NCBI RefSeq assembly: GCF_019097595.1
Contig: NC_080718.1
Location: 16,265,157 to 16,329,156 of the forward strand
Direction of reading: 5' to 3'
DNA: 64,000 nucleotides
Source: Hemibagrus wyckioides
Taxonomy: Eukaryota > Chordata > Actinopteri > Siluriformes > Bagridae
Shown: positions 25,641 through 53,880 of the stretch, piece by piece
How positions within the stretch are numbered: the stretch's first letter is position 1
Layout of the letters: every line of letters begins with the position of its first letter
Made by a program: the position numbers and the translations under genes
Notes under the pieces: generated by a model
Told to the model about the DNA's origin: nothing
Seen by the model: the letters and a program-made list of their open reading frames with translations, nothing else
Databases searched by the model: none

Positions 25641-26246
25641 TGGACAGGGTAAATAGGAAACTTATTAAATATGATAGTGGAGAATAAACCTGCCATTTTG
25701 ACCCACATTAGTGTGGCTGGTATATTCGATTAAACAGATACTACAGTATAGTGCACTACTATCCAGAGCACACTGCGGCATACAAACATGGCGGCTACTG
25801 ACTCCGATCCCCAGCATGACACTTAACCGGTGTGTTCATCATCTCCTGACTCTTCTCACTTTTAAAAACTCTCAGGCAGTGTGAAGTGAAGATCAGCGTG
25901 CCGTAACTAAACCCTAACCGTGAACTTACCAAGAAGTTTTGGAAGAAAGGTCCCGGTTTTTCTGTTCTCGTCTCAGCTACATTGTACTGTGTGCCGATCA
26001 TCCGACTGCTTTCTTTTGACTTTGATCCTGTCTCGTGTTTTGGAACTGTCTGCCTTATTAATAAATTGCAGTCGTATCCGTCTGAGCCTCTGTGGTGTGA
26101 CGCTTATACATGAGTTAATACAATGCTTATTTCAACATCTTTCATGGTTGATGTCTTGGATCATTCAAGCCGGCAACAGCTACATAATATTTTTAAAGAG
26201 ATTTTTAATAGCTCTCACCATGAATATAGCCATAGAAGCAGACATG

Positions 26247-26522
26247 GAAGGACAGAGGGAGGGAGGGAGGGAGGGTGAAGAAGTAAAGAAGGAGGGAAGG
26301 AAGGAAGAAAGTAAAGAAGGAAGGAATGAAATAAAGACAGGAAAGTAGGAAGGAAGGAAATAAAGAGAGGAAAGTAGGAAGGAAAGAAAGAAGGAAGTAA
26401 AGAAAGACCGGAAGGAAGGAAGGAAGGAAAAGGGAAGAAAGGAAGGAAATAAAGAAAGGAAGGTAGGAAGGAAGGAAAGAAAGACGGGAAGGAAGGCAAA
26501 AAGACAAGAAGGAAGGAAGGAA
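26247..26522. repeat. Polypurine GGAA/GAAA tract
   Basis: About 275 bases of nearly pure purine on the + strand, made of degenerate GGAA, GGGA and GAAA units. Several overlapping Phe/Leu/Ser/Pro-rich frames on the minus strand are translations of this tract, not genes. Mirror-symmetric polypurine DNA of this kind can form triplex structures. Confidence 0.9.
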
Positions 26523-28439
26523 GCTATTGTTCAAGTGGCTGTTTGAACACCTCAACTACAACTCGAGCGATTCTCTCCTCAGGATAAGAAACTGTGGATA
26601 ATTAGAGCTGCTTTGCAGTCTTCTGTCATGTAGTTGTTGCAGATACAAATATCGTGTTGATGTACACTGCATAACTTTTCTCCTAAATGCATTCAGTACT
26701 CACAGCCTGCATCTGAATCTGCCAGTAGCCAAAGTAATGACACAGGATATTAGAGTTGTAATGGAATCTGTCATCTGCTGATGAGGCGTATTCTCCATGT
26801 TAATTGGACTTGCATGCTCTGGCTCTGTGATTGCTGCTTCGGTGTTACTGCAGGCAGAGCCATGTTTTATGTAACATGACCTGCATTCCACTTTTTCCAT
26901 TTTTATGTAAGCTTGCCTTGGCATTCAAATTGGATTATTACACTAACAGCCTTTTTCCCCCCTCAGATTTTTCATTCATTTAAGTAGTGTGTGACATGGA
27001 AAGGAGCTGTCATTAACTTCGTGTGTGTGTGTGTGTGAGAAGAAGACTGTAGAGAGTCCTGTATTCTTGTATTTTGAGCAAAGGGGAAAAACCGAAGAGT
27101 TCTCACCATCCACTTCCTTTAAACCCCTCCCCTTTTGTCAAAGGCTTTTTGTGCTCTTCCCCAGGATCCTTCTGCAGCGATTAAACACTTTTCCATTCCT
27201 GAAGAGATTATCACAGCTCTCCCATATCTGCCAAACAGTGCTGCTCGCTCACTGTCCCGCTCTTCACCACCTTTCTCTTTTGAAGCCCATCAGTTTCTTT
27301 TACTTTCTTCATGGTTAACATGCATGCTGTCAGTAGCATAGGTTTTTACTGAGTGGTGGATAGATGAAGAGTGTGTGAGAGTGCAAGGTGGGTGGGTGAG
27401 TTGTTGGGTAAAGCAAATCCCACAAGACTTGTGCTAATGATCTTCATGTAGCTGAGAGATAGAGGAGAGTGAGGAAGCGAGAGAAAGCAAGTTGGGCTTC
27501 AGTCCACTTTGGTTGCAGCAGATATTGATTTTGCACATGGTAGTAATTTGAAAACTGCTTTAATATCATAACACATTTTATGCTTCAGCGACGTTTAATA
27601 GGGTGGAGGAAACAGAGTTTTGAATAAGTAATGATGTGGCACTTGGGAGGTCAGATTTAGCTGAATTCAGAGTTCCAAAAGTATTGGAATGGCAAAGGCA
27701 ATTCCTTGTTTTTGCGATTCGCTAAAAACAAGTTGCGTTCACAATCACGGAAGTTGCGGCACAGTTCCGGTGCGACCGTACACACGGGTTCACTTGACCG
27801 CATTCACACTACACATTTTTCATGCAAGTTGTTCTAGACTAAAATTCCATGAATTCTATTTTACGGGAGATCTATGGAATAAAATCACTCTCAAAAATAA
27901 TCGTACGTAATTCAGAACATTTGTGTGTAATTTTAATTTACTCGTGCACCATTTAAAAGTATTATATGTAATTCTGTGTTTTGTCAGAGTTGGATTCCAA
28001 AATCTACGACCACGACAGTTTACAGATACGAAATTTTGTGTTTGTTAGAGTACAACTCCAAAATCTACGACCATGACAGTTTACAGACACAACGCTAGTT
28101 TTCATAACACCTGTTACACACACGACATGAGAAATTACACCCACGAATGCAGTGTGTTAAACCACTGTCAAAAATACGTCATCAAGGCCACATGCACAGG
28201 CATTACTATCCGAAAGGATGATGAATCGATTCCATGAAGCTCGCAAACCACTGGCGCCTTTATTACAAATATAGTTTAACTATAGTAGGTAAGAATAGCT
28301 CTCAGGGATCACAGTACTTTTTGTAGAAAATCTAATATTCATTGTGATTACAAGCAATATAACAGGGTATTGAACTGTATTCTAAAGTCCTTTGTACTGT
28401 TGGTCAGTAACACAGCAATGTAATTGAAGCTCTTCATTT

Positions 28440-29208
28440 ACCTTCTTTTATAATAAACAGGCAAGATTTTATTAGGTGTAGCCTGACAAATAAATTTATC
28501 AGAACTTTATTGACCCAAGATAAATTTCCAAATCATGTGACTCACATTTTTCCCAAGAGCTCTATTTTTAAATGAAGAACCATGTATCTCTCCTTTCCCA
28601 TACCCCCCCCCCAAGCCAACACTTTAAAATTTGTAATGATATCTATATCTTTAGAGTTTCTTAGATATATATTTAATATAGATCACAATAATTGTACCTT
28701 TTGTGATGTTGATATTGAAACGACTGTACATTTATTCTTTGACTGTTCATTCATAGCCTTCAGGTCTGAGACATTCGAGTGGCTTAAGGTTTCAATCAAG
28801 CTGTCTTCTCCATTTTCTAAACATGATATCATTTTTGGTTTATTAATGGAAGATATACATTAATGGAAGATGTACATACTTCATTTGTACTAAATATTAT
28901 TTTCATTTTGGGCAAATTTTATATTCATAAATGTAAGTGCCTTAAAACAAAGCCAATGTTTTCTGTTTTTCAAAAGGAATTTTGGATGTACTGTAAATCT
29001 GTAAGACTGTTAAAATGTAAAACTGGAAGAATACTGTTTCGTTTATTGCAGAAATGTAAACTTTTAGAAGACCCTAGTTTGTCATTCTTTTTTCTTTTTT
29101 TTTTCTTTTTTTTTCTTAGTTTATTTTCATTTTGGTTGCTGCTCTGTTGTTAAGGATCTTCTTATGATCTTGTATTGCCTTATTGTATTTGTGTTTTTTG
29201 CAATGAAA
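28440..29208 (+). pseudogene. 5'-truncated L1-type LINE, 3' end of ORF2
   Basis: The + strand encodes a peptide with the Cys-rich motif CTFCDVDIETTVHLFFDC. This is the zf-RVT-like segment found downstream of reverse transcriptase in L1-class ORF2 proteins. It is followed by coding-like sequence to about 29080, a stop and a T-rich 3' UTR ending 'caatgaaaaa'. Stops and a frame break (near 28578 and 28861) show it is dead. It occupies the loop of the foldback element. The 9-base word 'aatcgattc' stands at both junctions and could be its target duplication, though that word lies within the arms' own symmetry. Confidence 0.6.
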
Positions 29209-29464
29209 AATCGATTCATCTTCCATCGTATAGTAATGCCTGTGCATGTGGCCTTGATGACGTATTTTTGACAGTGGTTGAACACACTACATTGTGACGT
29301 GGGCATCATTTCTCATGCCGTGTGTGTAACACAGATGTTGTGAAAACTATTGCTGTGTCTGTAAACTGTCGTGGTCATAGATTTTGGAATCCAACTCGGA
29401 CAAAACACAGAATTACATACAGTACTTTTAAATTACGCACAAATAAATTAAAATTACACACAAA

Positions 29465-29995
29465 TGAGGCTGTTGTGTTTGTGAATTTGTTGTTGTTTTG
29501 TCTGGCTGTTGTGTTTGTGAATTTGTTGTTTTGTCTGGCTGTTGTGTTTGTGAATTTGTTGTTGTGTTTGTGAATTTGTTGTTGTGTTTGTGAATTTGTT
29601 GTTTTGTCTGGCTGTTGTGTTTGTGAATTTGTTGTTGTTTTGTCTGGCTGTTGTGTTTGTGAATTTGTTGTTGTTTTGTCTGGCTGTTGTGTTTGTGAAT
29701 TTGTTGTTGTGTTTGTGAATTTGTTGTTTTGTCTGGCTGTTGTGTTTGTGAATTTGTTGTTGTTTTGTCTGGCTGTTGTGTTTGTGAATTTGTTGTTGTG
29801 TTTGTGAATTTGTTGTTTTGTCTGGCTGTTGTGTTTGTGAATTTGTTGTTGTTTTGTCTGGCTGTTGTGTTTGTGAATTTGTTGTTGTGTTTGTGAATTT
29901 GTTGTTGTTTTGTCTGGCTGTTGTGTTTGTGAATTTGTTGTTGTTTTGTCTGGCTGTTGTGTTTGTGAATTTGTTGTTGTTTTGTCTGGCTGTTT
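29465..29995. repeat. Minisatellite of about 20-bp and 36-bp units
   Basis: Tandem units built from 'ctggctgttgtgtttgtgaa' plus 'tttgttgttgttttgt', interleaved with a short form 'gttgtgtttgtgaatttgtt', span about 530 bp. It lies inside the right arm of the foldback element, between words that are adjacent in the left arm. Frames across it on both strands (Gln/Thr/Asn-rich on the minus, Cys/Val/Leu-rich on the plus) are repeat translations. Confidence 0.95.
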
Positions 29996-30582
29996 TTTCA
30001 CACGAATTACGTACGATTATTTTTGACAGTGATTTTATTCCATAGAGATCAGGCTTTCCAGAAGTGAAGTGGTCAGCGTATAGGGTCCGTCAGCTTTTCT
30101 CTGACTGCCACACAATTAAACAAGCACTGAAAAGCAGACCAGCACAATGAATATAGTCACGTCTGCTGTGTTTTAATGAGAATTTCTATAATAACGTCAG
30201 TATAGACAGGTTCCATGTCAGCGCTTTGTGGTGTGTCTGGAAATGAAATGCAGCAATTACTGAAGAAAGACTAATGAGCTGATAACGATTCGTGTCTACA
30301 CACTCTGATTCACAATGAAACCCATTACCTGGTTCATTATTTGAGAAGTCTGATAGTTTGCCCTGGTTACTTGCTATTGTTGTTTTTATTATAACTACTT
30401 TTACGTATTCTATTCAAAGATATTGACGTTGAGTTGGATTTTTTAATTGCAAATGAAGCATTGTTCAGTTAACTCTGTACCTCAACTTCTCACGCTGCAC
30501 TGAGAGCAGGTATGGGTTTGATTGTGCAGATACACCGGAATGGAATTGAATAAATAGGTGAAAGTTGTGTATGGTAGTTCTG

Positions 30583-30656
30583 CAATTATTATTATTATAT
30601 TATTTTATTATTATTATTATTTTATTATTATTTTTTATTATTATTATTATATATAA

Positions 30657-30711
<55 letters not shown>

Positions 30712-30712
30712 T
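30583..30712. repeat. ATT trinucleotide microsatellite
   Basis: Imperfect ATT/TTA array of about 130 bp with a short 'atatataatatt' interruption. Confidence 0.95.
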
Positions 30713-30867
30713 TGTTGGTAATATTAATTTGACCAGTTCATATTCCTGGACTGATTCCTGACTAATCCCATGGTACTACTGTGTCCCAGTCACTCCTGCA
30801 GCCCTGACCCCTCTCACACCCTTCAGCTCTCTGCAAAACCCCTTCACATGACTTGACCTGTTCCCAG

Positions 30868-30898
<31 letters not shown>

Positions 30899-30985
30899 GA
30901 CACACACACACACACACACACTCTCTTCCACCCTGTCTCTCGCTCTCTGTTTCTCTCTCTGTCTTTCTCTCCGTGTTACCCAGGC

Positions 30986-31035
<50 letters not shown>

Positions 31036-31084
31036 CCTCACTGACACACACACACACACACTCTTCGACCCTGTCTCTCTCTCT

Positions 31085-31120
<36 letters not shown>
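30868..31120. repeat. Compound CT/CA/CTGT microsatellite cluster
   Basis: Alternating CT, CA and CTGT arrays over about 250 bp. Arg/Glu-rich minus-strand frames here are artefacts. Confidence 0.9.
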
Positions 31121-31123
<3 letters not shown>

Positions 31124-33565
31124 CCCTCCTATTCCTACTTTATTTTTTTCCCCCTCTTTCTTTTCCTTTTTCCCCCCTCCTTTACTGCTTGTGCTGACTG
31201 CTCCCTTTATACTCCCCCCTCACACATTTTTGAACCTTAACAGAGAGCAAATGAGAAAGACAGAAACCCACAGAGGTCTGGATGAGTCTGGCATGGAGAG
31301 TGCAAGAAAGAGGACAACAGAGACCAAAGAGTTAAAGAAGAAAAAAAAAAACTTAAAAGGGTCATGGAAGAAAGAAGAGGGTAAGGCAGATAGACTTATG
31401 GGAGCAGAGGGGCAAATAAAGTGAATTAGTGGTGGCAGAGAGGTGGAGCGAAGAAGGAAAGAGGGAGTATACACACACACACACACACACACACACATGC
31501 ATGCATGCACACTTCTCAGCATTGCTGTGGAAACAAAGTGAGAGGCACTCGCCTGGAGTCTGCACTCAGCACAGATATGATATGACCTAAATAAAAGGGA
31601 GAGGGAGAACATGGCCTGACATTAATAGTCGCCTTGTTGTCCTGGATCAGCGGAGAGAGATGTAGCTCGTCTCTGTCCGCTCTCTCAGTTCTCTTCTCAT
31701 ACTAGGATTTAACAGGTAACTCTTTATTCTGCTAACTGGAACACCACACACACACACACACCTGTTTTTCTTTTATTGTTTTATTAATGTCTCCTCAAAT
31801 ATTTACTTGGTTTTAAAGTTTCAATGTTCCTTCTGCTTTATTAATGATAAGAATTTCTTCAGTGAAATAAGTAATAAACACAAAGTCTGAGAGTGTTATT
31901 AAGGGCTGTAAAAGTGATGATCTTTGATATTGCAGCTTTCCCTGCATTTGATTGGTTGTAATTCGTATTAAAAAAATATTACAAACAGTTGAAGTGATAT
32001 GACATTTTTTGCCAGGTGGATCTGACTTTGCTTGCAAAAAATTGGCTGAACATGTATGGTCAGATGTGTGTGTGTGTGTAAGAAAACCTAATTTCTCTGG
32101 TGTTTCACTGGGCCAGTTGTGTGAGAGCAGAGCATCTAGAGGTTAGGTCTGTGAGCTGGAGATAAGGAAGGAATTCTTAATGGGATGCGCTTCTCATTCT
32201 TTCATGGCTGCACAGATCACACACAAGGTTCTTGGTTGTAACTAGGCACACGGCTCTCTTCGAGCAGTGTTTTCAAACCACGTTTCAGGTCTCTGAGGAA
32301 ATCAGCAACATGGTCTGCAGGCTGAAATTGGGCTGTTGAGAGCTTGCATTGTGTATTTGTGGTTTGAGATAGGAAGCAGATGCTTGCAAACCTGAACACT
32401 TGCATGCCACAAATAAAGTGGCACCCAACAAGAAGTAACCAGATAATACATTAGCTGTATTTGTAAACTGATCTAGGGATATAAGAGCTCTAAGTATCAT
32501 GCGCTTACCCAGTAGTCGTCTAACGCTGAACAATTTCACTTTAAAGTGCTGTGCTTGAGATCTATAGTTTCGTAGATGTTTAATTTTAGCCAAACGTGTT
32601 GATGCAGGAACACTTCTGTTACATGGCAGAGGTTAGAGGAGGCGCAACAATGAAGCATGTGCATCATGTTTAAAATGTAATCAGTGGCTCGGATTGGGAA
32701 ACGTGTCGCATCTGATCCAACGCGAAATTGATACTCGGCATTTTATCCTTATATTCCTGTTGGTGAATAGGTTAAGTAGCGAACTGATCTTAAATGCACG
32801 TGCCAAAGCAATCATTCTGCTCCTAACAGTCATTGGTATGAAGTCTGAAATCAAACTAGCGGCTAATAGCCAAGTGGCAAATTATTAGGTTTCTAAGTTT
32901 CACGCAGTTTGTTCTGAGATGTTCTAGACTGAATAAATGTAGCAAAGCTACTCGTAGCATTCTTTATATCATAGATCCATTTTGATTATCAGCAATATTA
33001 AAAATTCATCACTGTATTGTTGGTGGTTAATGAAGCTATTAGGCAGAGCACAAGTACCTGATAATAAGGTTCTAAGTATTTAAAAACCTTTTCAGAGGCT
33101 CAATTTGAATGATGTTGGCATTGGAAGTGTGTTGAAAATGAAACCAGCTTTCCAGAGCTGATTATAGCAGCAGGAGTCCAAGCGACTCTACGTCTCTGAA
33201 GTCGAATAAGCAAATGCACATGTAAATTATGATCATGAACGTACTCACGTTTGCAAAAAAAAATAAAAAATAAAAATGTAGTTATACGTCCTACCTGCAT
33301 CTGAATACTGTTTGTTCTGCAGTTTATCTGGAGTGATAGACTCCTGCTTTTCTCCCTCTGTGCTGTGAAATTGTCAGCAAGGCAGCTTTTTATAGCAGGG
33401 TTTATGCAGTGACTTGCACAGCGGTTGAAGGAGTGTTGTGTGGAACAAATCGACACTCGTTAAATAATTAATAAAAATTTAAATAGACAGGAAAAGCATA
33501 TCATTATTTAATTGCAAAGCAAAAACAGATCAAAAATGTATTTCTGAACAGAGAGCGTTCACCAA

Positions 33566-34184
33566 ATCAGGCATAACATTATGATCACCTGCCTAATATT
33601 GTGTTGGTCCCCCTTTTGCTACCAAAACAGCCCTGACCCATTGAGGCATGGACTCCACTAGATCCCTGAAGGTGTGCTGTGGTTTCTGGCACCAACATTT
33701 TAAGCAGTAGATCCTTAAAGACCTTCAAGTTGCGAGGTGGGGTCTCCATGGATCTGGCTTATTTGTCCAGCACATCCCACAGAGGCTTGATTGGATTGAG
33801 ATCTGGGAAATTTGGAGAATAAGAGAGAATTTTTGCTTTGTGGCACGGTGCATTATCCTCCTGAAAGAGGACACAGCCATCAGGGAATACCGTTTCCATG
33901 AAAGAGTGTACATGGTCTGCAACATTGCTTAGGTAGAAGTGATGCGTGTCAAAGTAACATCCACATGGATGGCAGGACCAAAGGATTTCCACCAGAACAT
34001 TCCCTAAAGCATGACACTGTCTCCGCTGGCTTGCCTTCTTCCCATAGTGCATCCTGGGCAACTTTGTGGAGAAAATGTTCACTTGCTGCCTAATATATCC
34101 CACCCACTAACAGGTGCCATGATGAGGAGATAATCAGTGTTATTCACTTCACCTCTCACTGCTCATAATGTTATGACTGATCAG
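33566..34184 (-). pseudogene. Tc1-type transposon remnant, transposase C-terminal half
   Basis: Both ends carry the inverted terminal word 'atcaggcataacattatg' (left) and its complement 'cataatgttatgactgatca' (right). The minus strand encodes the catalytic half of a Tc1-type transposase: FQEDNAPCHKAK carries the second catalytic Asp, and FPDLNPIKPLWD should carry the third acidic residue, but the Glu is Lys here. The N-terminal DNA-binding half is deleted. It is complementary in content to the 5884-6325 copy, which keeps only the N-terminal half. Confidence 0.75.
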
Positions 34185-35263
34185 TATATGTTGTGATATC
34201 TGGTGGTCTGTCCGTCCTTCTGCTTGAGAATCTCATTAGAGTGAGCGCCCAAGAACGAGTTGTTGAACAGTTGCATAAATTACAGAAGTAATTTGTAACC
34301 AGCCGAAGAACTGATGAGATCCGAATAGCATCAAGGTAAATTGTTTTAGTTTTTTTATTTTTAGTTTTTTTTTTCAGCTTCCTTCTTGTTGGTGATACAG
34401 AAATATGACTTGTGTGTTCATGTTCAGGAATTCAAGACCATTTTCTGGCTAGATACCACTTTAGCCTGTGATCTAACATTCTGGTTAGTGTGATAACGTA
34501 AACACTACGGATTTCTGTAGTATTATCAGTGTAATCGACTGATTTGAAAATGTAGCCAGACAGAGTCATGGCCTCAGAAATGTCAAAGGTTTTGTAAGAG
34601 TTTTTCTTTCAAAAGTTTGAATTCTGTTTTTAAAAGGGGAGGGGCAGCATCAAGAAAGTGGCGAATTTTACGATGAATAAATAGTACACAGCAAGGTGTG
34701 ATGGTGACATGTGAGCCCTAGTGTTTTCATGGTTGTTGGAGTGAAAATGCTTCTTGAGTGGATAGGTTACTGGTAGTAATGGTAGTAGATATTTCCTTTT
34801 CCCCCTGTCTGAGCTGCTGGAGTGGAGCTGGTGGTTATCAGTGAGTCAGCGCGTGTGTGTGTGTGTGTGTTTTAGAGCGACTGCCTCTACTTCACTTGTC
34901 TTTATAACACCTCTGTCTTGCTGCTGCATGTGCTTGGCTCTGTGTGTTTCTGTCTTGCTGTACAAATTGCTTGTGGGTAGACATGCTGAGATAAAGCACG
35001 TGTAATTTCATTGAAGTCCACGCAGCTCCTGAATGAATCGTCGGTAACTCGAATCAAATTCACACCCAGGCATTTTGCAGGGAAATCAAAAGGATATGGT
35101 CCAGCACAATCTGTAGGTGTGACCGTGTTGCTGTCACATGCAGTGGACCAGGTGGAAGTGAAAAGCTGCATGTCCCAGCAGCATGTCCAGTATCCGCCAA
35201 ACCTCTCCACCCACCCAGCTCACTTCCTCTTCTCTTTTGTCCAATGCAGGAGGAGGCTGAGTC

Positions 35264-52416
<17,153 letters not shown>

Positions 52417-53880
52417 ACATATACTCACAGGGTTGGAGAGAGACCAAAACTAGCATGAACACATGAAGGAGGTGCGTGAAGGGTGGTGAGGACATGAAAC
52501 GTGAGGGTGCCCTTTTGACATGCACACCACATTAGCCCCATATCTATCTCTCTGTCTTGTTCCCCTTGCTGTGTGTCCGAATGTCTGTAGTGTTAACTGT
52601 GAGCTGGGCAGAAGACACAGGAGTGTGAGATGAAGTGACTTCAGTGCGGTTTGGAGGCAGTTTGGTGATGCTCAGCGACTGTTTTCATTCTGTTTCTTGT
52701 GAAGTTGCATCCATATTTCAGATGGATTTGGGTAAAGAGGCAACTCTGCCTCTGGGCCTTAATAAAACAGACTAACATTTCGATCCTCACCGTACAAGTA
52801 TACATCATTATTATCTCAGTCCTGCCTCTGTGCCCAACAGTCCCACTCTCAGCCTCCTCTAACCACGGGGATGAACGACTGCTCCTCCCATCGCAACCAC
52901 AGAAGGACTATGCTTCCAGATTTGAGAAGTTTTCCCGAAACTTCCCAATCAGAAGATGAAGAAACGAGAGAATGCCAAAATCTTTATTTTTATGCATTAA
53001 GTATATTTTAAATAGTTTTGAAATATAACAGAGAAGTTGTCTAAAATCTTGCCAAAGGTGCAGGCTAGATACAATGGAAATGATTTTGTGTATGTATTAA
53101 GCAAATGGGCATTTATTATATAGATATATCTATAGAAATTGAAAATATATATATATATTAATTATACACTGAGCTCAAACCATAACTTTTACATATTCTA
53201 TGAAGACAGAGAGAAGGGATGGATATCTGATTTTATTTTTTATTTTTTATTATTGCGATGTATAGCATCCTGTTTTGGATGTCTATTCCTCTGTAAATAA
53301 TGAATCATTGCAGCTACAATCATTTTGCTCTCAGTGATGGGACGGGGGATTTACCATTGCTTTCACTCTTGCTCTGTCTTTTTATTTTGTACTACAGTAC
53401 TGTACTTTTTATTTTCTTTTTTCCCCCACACTTCTTATATCTTAATGAATGTTTTAGGGCTTTGGGGGACTTTTAAGATGAATTCTAACACTATTGACCG
53501 TCATTGTCAGCCACTTGTTTATTTTATTTTATTTTTTAACAAAGACGTTTCTTTTATATTGCACAAGCACTATATTTGGTGGTTGGGATATTCAGGTGAG
53601 ATGGGTCAGCTAGCTACATTGCAGAAAACCTGAGTTTTAGTAATACTCTTCCTCAATTGACCTGTGATTATAAATATCGCTTGCAGTGAGGTAGTCACAG
53701 ATTGTTTTTGGTTTTTCCTGAAGTGTCTGTTATTTTTGCCCAGCTCTGTTTTTATCAAACCTGTGAAAAACAGTTTGTTTGTTTTTTTCCTCATTTTGTA
53801 AGTATTTCATTATTTTATTCCACTTCTGTCTGAAGAATTAGATCTAAAAGATTGAATAAAATGATGGTGGTAGAGGAGGC
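52417..53880 (+). other. numb: numb 3' UTR
   Basis: AT-rich, with AATAAA at 52761-52766 (possible early site) and at 53855-53860 followed by a G/T-rich stretch, so cleavage is probably near 53880. It contains poly-T and 'tttatt' runs typical of long vertebrate 3' UTRs. A short coding-like frame at about 52838-52959 is discussed as a finding. Confidence 0.7.
53855..53860 (+). terminator. numb: Polyadenylation signal of numb
   Basis: Canonical AATAAA with a downstream 'gatggtggtag' and 'gtgattgtcttggtgtgg' GU-rich region. Confidence 0.65.

Larger units (their letters stand above)
27872..30045. mobile_element. Foldback-type DNA element with long inverted arms
   Basis: The left arm (27872 to about 28232) is the imperfect reverse complement of the right arm (about 29209-30045). 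The outer tips match exactly over 'ctatggaataaaatcac', and 'agat' flanks both tips (27868-27871 and 30046-30049), a possible 4-bp target duplication. Further in, 'caaaatctacgaccacgaca' and 'gtcatcaaggccacatgcac' on the left have their complements on the right. The left arm contains an internal 60-bp duplication (27972-28092). The loop carries an L1-type fragment and the right arm carries a minisatellite. No transposase was seen. I do not recognise the family. Confidence 0.8.
6848..35249 (+). other. numb: Large numb 5' intron, repeat-filled (about 28 kb)
   Basis: No protein-coding exon was recognised between the candidate first exon and the first coding exon. The notable repeats are listed separately. 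The rest is AT-rich single-copy-looking DNA with microsatellites: TA at 7550-7611, CTAT at 12874-12942, CT at 13093-13129, TTC at 19559-19580, CT/CA at 21293-21398, ATT at 30583-30712, CT/CA/CTGT at 30868-31120 and CA at 31470-31498. Segments such as 24780-25110 look non-repetitive and could be regulatory. Additional untranslated numb exons may be hidden here, for example ending at the donor-like 'aacag/gtaact' at 31715. Confidence 0.4.

Noticed and set aside
26205..26555. Leu/Phe/Ser/Pro-rich minus-strand frames of about 95-116 codons
   Set aside because: Translations of the polypurine GGAA tract.
29465..29995. CRISPR-like direct-repeat array
   Set aside because: Units are contiguous with no unique spacers and the DNA is vertebrate. 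This is a minisatellite.
29375..30001. 208-codon minus-strand open frame rich in Gln, Thr and Asn
   Set aside because: It is the translation of the minisatellite. The peptide repeats with the DNA unit and has no unique sequence beyond the ends.
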